A DNA stretch of 22,478 nt, from the NCBI GenBank assembly GCA_038319625.1, contig JBBQDK010000031.1:1-22478 (forward strand). The letters are read 5' to 3'. The stretch comes from JBBQDK01 sp038319625 (GTDB lineage Bacteria > Pseudomonadota > Gammaproteobacteria > JBBQDK01). Position numbers and translations under genes: made by a program. This document shows positions 10,173-17,334 of this stretch, in pieces; the stretch's first letter is position 1, and every line of letters starts with the position of its first letter. The notes under the pieces were generated by a model. The model saw only the letters and a list, made by a program, of their open reading frames with translations, made no database searches and was not told where the DNA came from.

Positions 10173-10434
10173 AGTCCATCTCGTGGGCATGACCGGCCGC
10201 AAAGCGGAATGTCACGCGATAGTTTTCATCAACGCTGACCGCCCAGTGCCCATCAGCCATACCCTTCAGCGGGTGCAGACGCAGGCCTGGCGCATCCATC
10301 TGGCGCGGGTTCGTCGCCACATGCAGCATCGACAATATAAGGCGCAAACGCTTTGCGTGTTTGGCCTGAAGCTTCTTTGTCTCGCTCGTGGCGAAGAACA
10401 GCTCCAGCCCCTTATGGCGAAAGCGCTTGATCAT
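10156..10434 (-). CDS. higB: HigB-type toxin (RelE/ParE superfamily mRNA interferase)
   Basis: A 92-residue basic protein begins MIKRFRHKGLELFF and ends with the HigB-like core ENYRVTFRFAAGHAHEMDYVDYH. Members of this family cleave mRNA at the ribosome and are neutralised by the adjacent HigA. The segments ATNPRQMDAPGLRLHPLKG and GHWAVSVDENYRVTFRF are characteristic of HigB. The start at 10434 is preceded by AGGAAA about ten bases upstream and sits about 50 bases after a strong promoter; a much longer frame upstream (to 10941) overlaps the opposite-strand peptidase gene and is a shadow. The gene is intact with no missing segment visible. Confidence 0.92.
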   Translation of the reverse strand: MIKRFRHKGLELFFATSETKKLQAKHAKRLRLILSMLHVATNPRQMDAPGLRLHPLKGMADGHWAVSVDENYRVTFRFAAGHAHEMDYVDYH

Positions 10435-10492
10435 CCGTGATCGTTTCCTGTAGTTCGACGAGTACCTAATCCGCCAGCATAAGTCTTGGCCG

Positions 10493-10521
10493 ATCGTAAC
10501 CACTATGGTTACATATGTCAA
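10493..10521 (-). promoter_or_regulatory. higBA promoter with an embedded palindromic operator
   Basis: On the minus strand a perfect -35 TTGACA (10516-10521) is followed by a 17-base spacer and a -10 TACGAT (10493-10498, 4 of 6 matches to consensus). A perfect inverted repeat GTAACC-ACTAT-GGTTAC (10496-10512) lies almost wholly within the spacer and touches the -10. HigA bound there would block RNA polymerase, as expected for an autoregulated toxin-antitoxin operon. Sequence and spacing are seen directly; HigA binding is inferred. Confidence 0.75.
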
Positions 10522-10535
10522 GCGGGACTGAAACG

Positions 10536-10599
10536 GGGACGGAGGGAATAAAAAAATGGTCAATTCTAAGATTTGGTTAAAAAGAGATGCCTCCGTCCC
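10536..10599. repeat. Long inverted repeat with GGGACGGAGG arms
   Basis: GGGACGGAGG (10536-10545) and its exact reverse complement CCTCCGTCCC (10590-10599) flank 44 AT-rich bases. The arms resemble REP/RAYT-type intergenic repeats of gammaproteobacteria, but no RAYT transposase is in the window. The structure lies between the divergent higB promoter and the peptidase start, so it could form part of the peptidase mRNA leader. Confidence 0.5.
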
Positions 10600-10651
10600 A
10601 TTTTCTGTCATTATCAGGCCACCCCGCCCATTGCAAAGACAAGCGCACAGA

Positions 10652-11404
10652 ATGTTCAAACTCCTGAAAAACTGGTGGCAACAGCGGATCATACAACGCA
10701 GTAAAATATCCACCACGAATTGGGATAAAGCGTTTGACCGCCTGCCGCTGCTCAGCCATTTATCCGCCAACGAAAGAAATCGCCTGCGTGATATTGCGAT
10801 ATTGTTCCTGCATGAAAAATCATTCCTCGGCGCACATGATTTTGAAATCAGTGAGGATATGAAGCTGCTTATTGCGCTACAGGCCTGCCTGCCGATTCTG
10901 CATCTGGGAATCGAGTGGTACTCGGGATGGACGACTATCATCGTTTACCCGGCAGGATTTGCGCCGCAACGTACAGAGGTGGATGAATTCGGTGTGGCGC
11001 ATACCGTCGTGAGCGAACTTGGCGGTGAAGCGTGGCAACGCGGTCCGGTCATCCTATCCTGGGAAGATACCGAACAGGCGGGGATACGGGATGGGCACAA
11101 CGTGGTGATCCACGAATTCGTCCACAAGCTGGACATGCTGAACGGTACGGCAAACGGCTTCCCACCCATGGACAATGACAGCAACGCACAAAACTGGTCG
11201 AAAATATTCACCGAGGCGTATGAGGACTTCCGGCAACACCCGAAGCCGGGGTTAAGTCGCTATGGCGCCACCGCACCGGCCGAGTTTCTTGCAGTGCTGA
11301 GTGAAGTGTTTTTCGAGAAACCGGATCTGGTCAAGGATGCCTATCCTAAGGTTTACACTGCGTTAAGTCTGTTTTTCAAGCAGAACCCGATGGAAAAATA
11401 CTGA
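10652..11404 (+). CDS. mtfA: MtfA-like zinc metallopeptidase (M90 family)
   Basis: The 250-residue product matches the length and layout of E. coli MtfA (265 aa), a cytosolic zinc peptidase that binds the glucose repressor Mlc and so affects sugar uptake by the phosphotransferase system. The zinc motif HEFVHKLD has H154, E155 and H158, and the third ligand is probably E211 in AEFLAVLSEVFFE, the spacing seen in MtfA. The family segment LPILHLGIEWYSGWTTIIVYPAGF lies upstream, and there is no signal peptide. The ATG at 10652 is chosen because the protein then begins like the family (MFKLLKNWWQQ); 32 further in-frame codons upstream run through the inverted repeat and are unlikely to be translated. 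The ribosome binding site is weak, so the start is less certain than the family. Confidence 0.88.
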   Translation: MFKLLKNWWQQRIIQRSKISTTNWDKAFDRLPLLSHLSANERNRLRDIAILFLHEKSFLGAHDFEISEDMKLLIALQACLPILHLGIEWYSGWTTIIVYPAGFAPQRTEVDEFGVAHTVVSELGGEAWQRGPVILSWEDTEQAGIRDGHNVVIHEFVHKLDMLNGTANGFPPMDNDSNAQNWSKIFTEAYEDFRQHPKPGLSRYGATAPAEFLAVLSEVFFEKPDLVKDAYPKVYTALSLFFKQNPMEKY

Positions 11405-11544
11405 TACCCGGAACACCCACAACTTTATAACACCAACCCAATGATTAACTCACGGATAGTGTATGGTGTAACTATTGGGTGTCCTCAATTTCCGATTGTT
11501 GCAACGGCATCCGGAAAACCACGATCCATAGAGGCCTTCAGCTT

Positions 11545-11895
11545 ATGCCGTCCACACCGGACATCCAGCGTATCAAGACTCGTCTGCAACAAGACCGCGC
11601 CGAACTCCTGTCGCTGCAAACATCACGCGACGAAGCCGCCGCTACCGTCACCCTTGATCAGTCCAGCGTCGGACGCCTGTCCCGCATGGACGCATTGCAG
11701 CAGCAAGCTATGGCGCAGAACACCAAACAGCGCGCGGAACTGTCGTTAACACGCATCGAAGCGGCTCTGCGTCGCTGCGAAGACGGCCACTATGGTTATT
11801 GTCACGCCTGCGAAGAACCCATTGATCCACAGCGGCTGGAATTTGATCCGGCGGCCACGTTGTGCATCGCCTGTGCACAGGCGCGTGATCCGTAG
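11545..11895 (+). CDS. DksA/TraR-type zinc-finger protein
   Basis: This 116-residue protein has a long N-terminal coiled-coil region, the segment VGRLSRMDALQQQAMAQ typical of short DksA/TraR relatives, and a C-terminal four-cysteine zinc finger (C86, C89, C107, C110; CHAC and CIAC). DksA-family proteins enter the RNA polymerase secondary channel and adjust initiation at stringently controlled promoters. It is shorter than DksA itself (about 150 aa), and the canonical DxxDxA coiled-coil tip is not evident, so full DksA activity should not be assumed. The ATG at 11545 has GAGG about ten bases upstream; a 22-codon upstream extension lacks family similarity. It follows the peptidase gene by 140 bases and is probably transcribed separately. 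Confidence 0.85.
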   Translation: MPSTPDIQRIKTRLQQDRAELLSLQTSRDEAAATVTLDQSSVGRLSRMDALQQQAMAQNTKQRAELSLTRIEAALRRCEDGHYGYCHACEEPIDPQRLEFDPAATLCIACAQARDP

Positions 11896-12150
11896 CAAGT
11901 TAACGAACCAAAGTGGACACTCAGATTTATTTGGGTCATGTCCCTCTCCCTAGCCCCTGAGAAAGCCGGGGGTCATTTTGCTAGCGCCTCAAAGGCTCTC
12001 ATAAAACCTTGCGCCGCCTGAAGGCGGCAAATCTGTCACTGTCACTCCCTCCGGGAGAAGGGTTGAGGCGAGGGGGTCAAATTCGCGCATTGATTTTAAT
12101 CCCCTCATCATGGCCTTCTCCCGAAGGGAGAAGAGACTTTCTTTTCGGTT

Positions 12151-12170
12151 TATGTACGGTATCGTACATA
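12151..12170. promoter_or_regulatory. Palindromic operator-like site, copy 1
   Basis: TATGTACG-GTAT-CGTACATA is a perfect inverted repeat with 8-base arms. Its 16-base centre TGTACGGTATCGTACA matches the site at 19654-19669 in 14 of 16 positions, and the similarity continues upstream (GGTTTATGTACGG versus GGTTTTATGTACGG). It lies 433 bases before the DUF3096 start but only about 140 bases before an orphan terminator. The binding protein is unknown. Confidence 0.5.
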
Positions 12171-12194
12171 TCAGCTCAGCAGGAAAGTTTAATA

Positions 12195-12341
12195 TGTACG
12201 TGTGGTGGCGGCCGCGATAGGCCGTTTGAGTCAATCATGGTTTGCCCACCCGACTGCGGTGTTCCATCTCCCCGACGGGGCATCGTTAAACTTCTGATCA
12301 GTTTCTGATCACCCCCCACCCCCTTGGGGGGTTCTTTTTTT
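12195..12341 (+). ncRNA. Candidate small RNA (5' end approximate)
   Basis: A strong intrinsic terminator at 12311-12341 has no protein gene in front of it on this strand; the nearest upstream gene ends at 11895, with several repeats in between. A palindromic operator-like site followed by the AT-rich TTTAATAT (12188-12195) lies about 120-160 bases before the terminator. The interval contains potential hairpins such as CGGCC-GCGATA-GGCCG and CCCC-GA-CGGGG. Together this would fit a transcript of about 140 bases. No known RNA family was recognised and the promoter is not a consensus match, so this remains a hypothesis; the terminator could instead end a longer transcript. Confidence 0.3.
12311..12341 (+). 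terminator. Strong intrinsic terminator
   Basis: ACCCCCC (12311-12317) pairs with GGGGGGT (12326-12332) around an 8-base loop, followed by a run of seven T (12335-12341). This is the most classical Rho-independent terminator in the window, and no coding gene precedes it closely. Confidence 0.75.
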
Positions 12342-12602
12342 GGATCATCACCCGAGGCGGTTCATACTAATTTGCACGTTCTCCGTGCAGGCGACATCAG
12401 GCACCCACATCAGCGCCAGGATGCGCCCAAGCTCCCTGCGATCGCGACTCAAATATGTACAAGCCGGGCGATGAACCCTGTCCTATGTTCGATAGCGCAC
12501 AGCACGGCACGCGCTGAAGGAAGATACTGTCTGGCAGCCTGTCACGGGATGAATAAGACCCCTGATCAAGCTAATTTATCCAACAAATTCAAGGATGCAC
12601 GT

Positions 12603-12755
12603 ATGAACATGACATTAAGCCTTGCTCCCATCGTTTCATTGATCGCCGGCGTTCTGATTCTGATTGTGCCGCGCTTGCTGAATTACATCGTCGCAATTTA
12701 TCTGATTACCATCGGCCTGCTTGGGCTGCTCGGAGCGAATAACGTCCACATATAG
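12603..12755 (+). CDS. Small DUF3096 membrane protein
   Basis: This 50-residue protein is nearly all hydrophobic: two transmembrane segments (about residues 8-22 and 27-44) are separated by a short PRLLN turn. The core GVLILIVPRLLNYIVAIYLITIGLLGL is the DUF3096 signature, a family of tiny inner-membrane proteins of unknown role found widely in proteobacteria. The ATG at 12603 has AAGGA seven bases upstream and a well-placed terminator-like hairpin follows, so it is probably monocistronic. A frame running further upstream lacks membrane or family character and is not used. Confidence 0.85.
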   Translation: MNMTLSLAPIVSLIAGVLILIVPRLLNYIVAIYLITIGLLGLLGANNVHI

Positions 12756-12808
12756 CGTGGCCTGTACTGTTAACGACCGCGTGCACGCATTTATCACTGC
12801 TCGACCCC

Positions 12809-12835
12809 CTCTGTGCGCGTTAGCGCACGGAGTTT
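12809..12835 (+). terminator. Probable terminator of the DUF3096 gene
   Basis: CTCTGTGCGC (12809-12818) pairs with GCGCACGGAG (12823-12832) around a GTTA loop, with one G-T wobble in a 10-bp stem, followed by TTT. It lies 53 bases after the stop codon. Confidence 0.55.
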
Positions 12836-12865
12836 GGCAGGCTTGTCTCATAAGATGCGATATGT

Positions 12866-12953
12866 CCTGTAAACGCTCATCAGGGTACTCATATCCCACT
12901 CTGCGTCTGCACGTAACAGTGGACATTGCACTCTGGTGGCTTGAGTTTACAGG
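12866..12953. repeat. Inverted repeat upstream of the histidine kinase gene
   Basis: CCTGTAAAC (12866-12874) and GTTTACAGG (12945-12953) form perfect 9-base arms 70 bases apart, ending 72 bases before the kinase start. They could be operator half-sites for DNA looping or the ends of a degraded small element; nothing decides between these. Confidence 0.3.
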
Positions 12954-13025
12954 TCGATGAGATATTGCCGGCACCTTTTGCCACCCGGTCTGGCCGACAT
13001 TTCGGCGCTATAACAGAGGTTGGTC

Positions 13026-15569
13026 ATGTTCAAAAAAGTACCCTTGACCGCCATTCCCGCTTCCGTCGCCAGTGCAGTGGAGAGCATTAGCGAAGTCCAT
13101 CGTCAGGCGAACCTGCTGAAAACCGGGGCCTTGCAGAATGCGATTCTCAATAGCGCCAATTTCTCGAGTATCGCCACCGACGCGAACGGTGTGATTCAAA
13201 TCTTCAATGTCGGCGCTGAACGCATGCTGGGCTACTCAGCCGCCGAAGTGATCAACAAGGTCACGCCGGCCGATATCTCCGACTCGCTGGAAATCGTTGC
13301 CCGCGCCAAGGCGTTGAGTATCGAGCTCTCAACGCCAATTGCACCCGGTTTCGAGGCATTGGCATTCAAGGCCTCGCGTGGTATCGAGGACATCTATGAG
13401 CTGACCTATATCCGTAAGGACAAGACTCGTTTTCCCGCCGTCGTGTCGGTCACGGCACTACGCGATGCTGAAAACATAATTATTGGCTACCTGCTTATCG
13501 GCACGGATAACACAGCCCGCAAGCGGGCGGAAGAGGCACTGTTGAAGGCGGGCGCCCTGCAGAGCGCCATCTTCAACAGCGAGAACTTTTCGAGTATCGC
13601 AACCGATGCCAAGGGTGTTATTCAGATTTTCAATGTGGGCGCGGAACGCATGCTTGGCTACACGGCCGGCGAAGTGATGAACAAGATAACGCCGGCCGAT
13701 ATTTCTGATTCGCAAGAGCTGATCGCCCGCGCCGAGACGCTTAGCGTCGAACTGTCCACACCGATTACGCCCGGCTTCGAGGCATTGGTATTCAAGGCGT
13801 CGCGCGGTATCGAGGATATCTATGAACTGACCTATATCCGCAAGGATGGCAGTCGATTCCCGGCTGTCGTGTCGGTAACGGCGCTGCGGGACGCTCAAAA
13901 TGGAATTATCGGGTACCTATTGATTGGCACCGATAACACCGTACGCAAGCAGGCCGAGGCCGAGCAGAAAAAGCTCGATCAGTTACTGCGTGACCAGCAG
14001 TTCTACACACGTTCTTTGTTCGAGTCCAACATCGACGCGCAGATGACAACCGATCCATCCGGCATCATTACGGACGTCAACAAGCAGATGGAAGCGCTCA
14101 CCGGCCACACGCGCAACGAGTTGATCGGCGCACCGTTCAAGAATTATTTCACCGATCCGAAGCGGGCCGAGGCGGGCATCAAAAAGGTATTGAGTGAACA
14201 AAAGCTCACCAACTACGAACTGACAGCGCGCGCCAGCAATGGTACGGAAACGGTGGTGTCTTACAATGCAACCACTTTTTACGATCGTTGTGACGTACTT
14301 CAGGGCGTGTTTGCCGCAGCACGCGATGTCACGGAGCGCAAGGTTCTCGACCAGATACTACAGGAAACAAACACCGAACTGCAGAATGCCAAGCGCGCCG
14401 CCGATCAGGCCAACCTCGCCAAATCGGATTTTCTTTCCAGCATGAGCCACGAATTACGCTCGCCTCTCAATGCGATCCTCGGTTTCGCCCAGTTAATGGA
14501 AACAGGCACACCGGCACCTACGCCGGACCAGGAATCCAGCATTGACCAGATTCTCCAGGCGGGATGGTATCTGTTGGAGTTGATCAACGAGGTCCTCGAT
14601 CTTGCCCTGATCGAGTCCGGCAAGCTCTCACTGTCATTGGAACCCATGTCGCTGCCAGAAGTGTTGCTCGATTGCCAGGCCATGATCGAGCCACAGGCAC
14701 AAAAAAGCGGCATTCGAATGAGCTTTCCGATATTCGACTGTCCCTACTTCGCCCATGCCGATCGGACCCGGGTGAAGCAGATCCTTATCAATCTGCTTTC
14801 TAATGCGATCAAATACAACCGCGCGGACGGATCGGTCGATGTGGCGTGCAGCGTACAAACGGCGCAGCGCATACGCATCAGCGTGCAGGATACCGGTGAA
14901 GGCCTGCCAGCAGAAAAGCTTGACCAATTGTTTCAGCCATTCAATCGTCTCGGCCAGGAGGCCAGCGCTGAAGAAGGCACTGGTATCGGACTGGTCGTCA
15001 GCAAACGCTTGGTAGAATTGATGGGTGGTGAAATCGGCGTACAAAGTACCGTCGGGGTTGGCAGCGTTTTCTGGATAGAGCTGAACCTGGCCGAAGGACT
15101 GACGCTTCCCGAGGGTGCTGACGAAGCCTTCACACCGCCGCCTGCCTCGGAAAATATTGATACGGCGCTGCGTACCCTGCTCTATGTGGAAGACAATCGC
15201 GCCAATATGCAGCTGGTCGAACGACTCATCGCGCGACGCCCTGACATGCGCTTATTGACCGCGGAGGATGGCACACGCGGCATCGTTTTGGCGCGCACCT
15301 ACCTGCCGGAAGTCATTCTCATGGATATTAATCTGCCCGGCATCAGCGGCATTCAAGCATTGAAGATGCTGCGTGAAGACCCCGTCACGGAGCATATCCC
15401 CGTGCTTGCCATCAGTGCCAATGCCATGCCGCATGATATCAAGGTCGGTATGGACGCCGGCTTCTTCCGTTATCTTACTAAACCCATCAGAGTCAACGAA
15501 TTCATGATCGCGCTGGACATGGCGCTCGAAGCCGCAAAGTCCCGAATGCATTGCTCCTCGATGCCATAG
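13026..15569 (+). CDS. Hybrid sensor histidine kinase (PAS-PAS-PAS-HisKA-HATPase-REC)
   Basis: The 847-residue protein has no signal peptide or membrane segment, so it is probably a cytosolic sensor. Two almost identical PAS units (about 30-171 and 172-313) are followed by a third, divergent PAS (about 325-440) and a coiled linker. The phosphoacceptor is H475 in SHELRSPLNAILGF. The ATPase domain shows the N box with N589 and N593 (NLLSNAIKY), DTGEGL, and GTGIGLVVSK. A C-terminal receiver has E722-D723, phosphoacceptor D767 (MDINLPG) and K819 (TKP). All catalytic residues are present, so autophosphorylation and intramolecular His-to-Asp transfer should be possible. The ATG at 13026 is preferred over the TTG at 13020 because AGAGG (13015-13019) is correctly spaced only for the ATG. 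The diguanylate cyclase gene begins eight bases after the stop, implying co-transcription and a shared pathway. The PAS ligand is not evident. Confidence 0.93.
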   Translation: MFKKVPLTAIPASVASAVESISEVHRQANLLKTGALQNAILNSANFSSIATDANGVIQIFNVGAERMLGYSAAEVINKVTPADISDSLEIVARAKALSIELSTPIAPGFEALAFKASRGIEDIYELTYIRKDKTRFPAVVSVTALRDAENIIIGYLLIGTDNTARKRAEEALLKAGALQSAIFNSENFSSIATDAKGVIQIFNVGAERMLGYTAGEVMNKITPADISDSQELIARAETLSVELSTPITPGFEALVFKASRGIEDIYELTYIRKDGSRFPAVVSVTALRDAQNGIIGYLLIGTDNTVRKQAEAEQKKLDQLLRDQQFYTRSLFESNIDAQMTTDPSGIITDVNKQMEALTGHTRNELIGAPFKNYFTDPKRAEAGIKKVLSEQKLTNYELTARASNGTETVVSYNATTFYDRCDVLQGVFAAARDVTERKVLDQILQETNTELQNAKRAADQANLAKSDFLSSMSHELRSPLNAILGFAQLMETGTPAPTPDQESSIDQILQAGWYLLELINEVLDLALIESGKLSLSLEPMSLPEVLLDCQAMIEPQAQKSGIRMSFPIFDCPYFAHADRTRVKQILINLLSNAIKYNRADGSVDVACSVQTAQRIRISVQDTGEGLPAEKLDQLFQPFNRLGQEASAEEGTGIGLVVSKRLVELMGGEIGVQSTVGVGSVFWIELNLAEGLTLPEGADEAFTPPPASENIDTALRTLLYVEDNRANMQLVERLIARRPDMRLLTAEDGTRGIVLARTYLPEVILMDINLPGISGIQALKMLREDPVTEHIPVLAISANAMPHDIKVGMDAGFFRYLTKPIRVNEFMIALDMALEAAKSRMHCSSMP
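13113..13964 (+). repeat. In-gene tandem duplication encoding two PAS units
   Basis: Units 13113-13538 and 13539-13964 are each exactly 426 bases (142 codons) and start with matching LLKTGALQ and LLKAGALQ. Counting by eye gives about 25 amino-acid differences in 142. Many third-codon positions also differ, which suggests an old duplication held together by selection on the protein. Confidence 0.9.
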
Positions 15570-15577
15570 ATATCAAC

Positions 15578-16552
15578 ATGATCAGCAACGATGACATTCA
15601 CAACGCCAGCATTCTGATTGTAGATGATCAGGCGGCCAATATACTGCTATTGGAGAAAATGCTGAGTGACACCGGCTATCACAGTGTCACGTCAACAATG
15701 GATCCGAACGCCGTGTGCGAATTGCATAGCGCCAACCACTACGACCTGATCTTGCTCGACCTGCAAATGCCGGGCATGGATGGTTTCCAGGTGATGCAAG
15801 GGCTCAAGGAAATCGAGCCTGACGGCTATGTTCCACTTCTCGCAATATCGGCTCAGCCTGGCTACCAGATCCGCGCACTGGTCTCCGGGGCAAAAGACTT
15901 CATCAGCAAGCCATTCGACCTGATGGAAGCCAAGATGCGCATCTATAATATGCTGGAAGTGAGATTGCTGTACAAGGAACTGGAACTGCACAGTCAGACA
16001 CAGGAATCATTGGCACTGCATGACGCACTGACAGGCCTGCCGAACAGGCGCTTACTGGTCGACAGGCTGTCCTTGGCAATCGCACACGCAAAGAGAAATA
16101 TGGGCACCATGGCGGTCATGTATCTGGACCTGGACGGATTTAAACAGATAAACGACCGATACGGGCACGGTACCGGCGACGCCCTGCTGACTGCGGTGGC
16201 ATCCCGTATGACCGATGCTGTTCGTCAGGAGGACACCGTGGCGCGCGTAGGTGGCGATGAATTTGTAATTTCCCTTTGGGAAATAAAGCGGCCCGAAGCA
16301 GTGGAAATGCTGGTATCGAAACTAATTCAGGCCGTTTCACATCCATACTGTATTGAAGGCCATACCTTGTATATTACCGCCAGCATTGGCGTCGGTATTT
16401 ACCCACTGCATGGCGAGGATGTTGAATCACTGTTAAAGAGCGCCGATCTGGCCTTGTCCGAGACTAAGCGAACTGGCAAGAATAACTATCGCATTGCGGA
16501 ACGCCTCATCCCGACGGAGACCATAAAGTCATTTTGCAACCTGGCCTCATGA
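15578..16552 (+). CDS. Response regulator with GGDEF output (diguanylate cyclase)
   Basis: This 324-residue protein joins an N-terminal receiver (phosphoacceptor D61 in LLDLQMPGMDG, K111 in ISKPF) to a GGDEF domain that opens with DALTGLPNRR near residue 149. The active-site motif GGDEF is intact at 225-229, and the inhibitory RxxD site (RQED, 216-219) lies exactly five residues before it, so an active enzyme with product feedback is expected. It would make c-di-GMP from two GTP when phosphorylated. The cognate kinase is almost certainly the hybrid kinase ending eight bases upstream. The ATG at 15578 lacks a clear ribosome binding site, which fits translational coupling; a TTG at 15551 overlapping the kinase gene is an alternative start adding nine residues. 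Confidence 0.92.
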   Translation: MISNDDIHNASILIVDDQAANILLLEKMLSDTGYHSVTSTMDPNAVCELHSANHYDLILLDLQMPGMDGFQVMQGLKEIEPDGYVPLLAISAQPGYQIRALVSGAKDFISKPFDLMEAKMRIYNMLEVRLLYKELELHSQTQESLALHDALTGLPNRRLLVDRLSLAIAHAKRNMGTMAVMYLDLDGFKQINDRYGHGTGDALLTAVASRMTDAVRQEDTVARVGGDEFVISLWEIKRPEAVEMLVSKLIQAVSHPYCIEGHTLYITASIGVGIYPLHGEDVESLLKSADLALSETKRTGKNNYRIAERLIPTETIKSFCNLAS

Positions 16553-16570
16553 TGTTCACACGAAATATCA

Positions 16571-16585
16571 GGCTCCTCCGCAGAA
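16571..16585. repeat. GGCTCCTCCGCAGAA motif, copy 1 (possible insertion-sequence end)
   Basis: This 15-base sequence is repeated exactly at 22358-22372, with GTGGG four bases after it at 22376 and GTGGGA at 16589. The pattern resembles terminal repeats of ISL3-family insertion sequences, from memory rather than a search. No transposase lies beside this copy, so it would be a solo relic. Confidence 0.35.
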
Positions 16586-16609
16586 CCTGTGGGACCGATC
16601 ACTTCTTAT

Positions 16610-16632
16610 CCCCTCTCCCTGAGGGAGAGGGG
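16610..16632. repeat. Palindromic intergenic repeat after the diguanylate cyclase gene
   Basis: CCCCTCTCCC-TGA-GGGAGAGGGG is a perfect 10-bp stem with a 3-base loop, the common proteobacterial CCCTCTCCC repeat. Lying 57 bases after the stop of the signalling operon, it may also stabilise or end that transcript, although no T-run follows. Confidence 0.6.
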
Positions 16633-16732
16633 ATGGTATATTGTTATTGCATCACGTATCGATGGCGCAATAACTATTCACCCCTATAATGAAGGCCCGC
16701 TGATGCGCCGCCACCATTACCGGAGGTAAATA

Positions 16733-16758
16733 ACGCCGGCCACGTATCATGCCGGCGT
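16733..16758 (-). terminator. Probable terminator of collagen-like lipoprotein gene 1
   Basis: ACGCCGGC (16733-16740) and GCCGGCGT (16751-16758) form a perfect 8-bp stem with a 10-base loop. On the minus strand it follows the lipoprotein stop by 18 bases and is succeeded by TATTT, a weak U-tract. Confidence 0.55.
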
Positions 16759-16776
16759 ATCAGAACATCGACATTG

Positions 16777-17052
16777 TCAATTTGAGGCGGGCGGGGGAAC
16801 TATCACGGTGGTACTGCCGCCAGTTTTACCGGTATTGCCAGTCGCACCGGTATCGCCGGTCGCGCCGGTACTGCCTGTATCACCCTGATTACCAGTAGCG
16901 CCATCTGAACCGGTCGCACCTGTCGCACCTGTCGGTCCGGCGGGGCCTGGTACGGAAGTATGATCTGCTGGGACATTGACCACAGTCGGTTTATCGCATG
17001 CGGACAATCCGAGCACTGTTACGATAGCTAATAAAATCGCTGAATTTTTCAT
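16777..17052 (-). CDS. Collagen-like lipoprotein 1 (Gly-X-Y repeats)
   Basis: The 91-residue protein starts with a lipoprotein signal peptide whose lipobox LSAC places the modified cysteine at residue 19. Asp follows at position +2, the classical E. coli signal for staying in the inner membrane. After a short linker comes a run of about 15 Gly-X-Y triplets, many ending in Thr (GATGATGSDGATGNQ), then a tail GGSTTVIVPPPASN. Bacterial collagen-like repeats form triple helices, here rich in Thr rather than Pro. The ATG at 17052 has AGAAGG about six bases upstream; a longer frame reaching 17211 has no signal character. A second lipoprotein of the same design lies at 18311-18628. The lipid anchor and repeat are seen directly; the role is unknown, possibly a surface or periplasmic spacer. 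Confidence 0.82.
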   Translation of the reverse strand: MKNSAILLAIVTVLGLSACDKPTVVNVPADHTSVPGPAGPTGATGATGSDGATGNQGDTGSTGATGDTGATGNTGKTGGSTTVIVPPPASN

Positions 17053-17334
17053 GATGCCTTCTATATGAATGGGAGATTGGGGAGCCGGCATTTGCATGGC
17101 TGCTCTGTCGCGGCACGTTGCACTGCTCATAACACTTGCAAAGAATAGCGATTCCGCTCGCTCAATTCCGTACGCTAACGAACATAAGATGGAATTTATG
17201 TGGTGTATCATCCGGTCAGATCGGAATTATTTGGTAAGCACTGACTTGACAGTTAGACACCTTTTTACAACTCGATCAAGGTCGAAATCCTACGATTCGT
17301 ATTTGCGATACAAGCAGCAATTGGAGAAATCATC

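Larger units (their letters stand above)
11896..12602. other. Long non-coding region with several palindromic repeats
   Basis: No convincing protein gene is present in these 707 bases. Visible structures are a hairpin GCCGCC-TGAA-GGCGGC (12013-12028), a palindrome CTTCTCCC-GAA-GGGAGAAG (12115-12133) of the CCCTCTCCC intergenic-repeat type, the operator-like palindrome at 12151-12170, a direct repeat TTCTGATCA (12292-12300 and 12303-12311), a strong terminator at 12311-12341, and a small hairpin GCACG-TTCTC-CGTGC (12374-12388). AAGGA at 12591-12595 is the ribosome binding site of the next gene. Confidence 0.5.

Noticed and set aside
10435..10941. Upstream extension of the higB frame to 261 residues
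   Set aside because: The extension overlaps the divergent promoter and the opposite-strand peptidase gene; the HigB family length and the AGGAAA site support the start at 10434.
12009..12308. 99-codon frame across the repeat-rich region, and the minus-strand 11989-12234 frame
   Set aside because: Both run through palindromic repeats, lack ribosome binding sites and show no protein family features.
13020..13025. TTG start for the hybrid kinase two codons upstream of the ATG
   Set aside because: AGAGG ends at 13019, directly against this TTG, which leaves no spacing; the ATG at 13026 is correctly placed.
16800..16930. Regularly spaced short repeats that could suggest a CRISPR array or microsatellite (also at 18340-18560)
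   Set aside because: The 9-base periodicity follows Gly-X-Thr codons in frame within two lipoprotein genes; there are no constant repeats with unique spacers.
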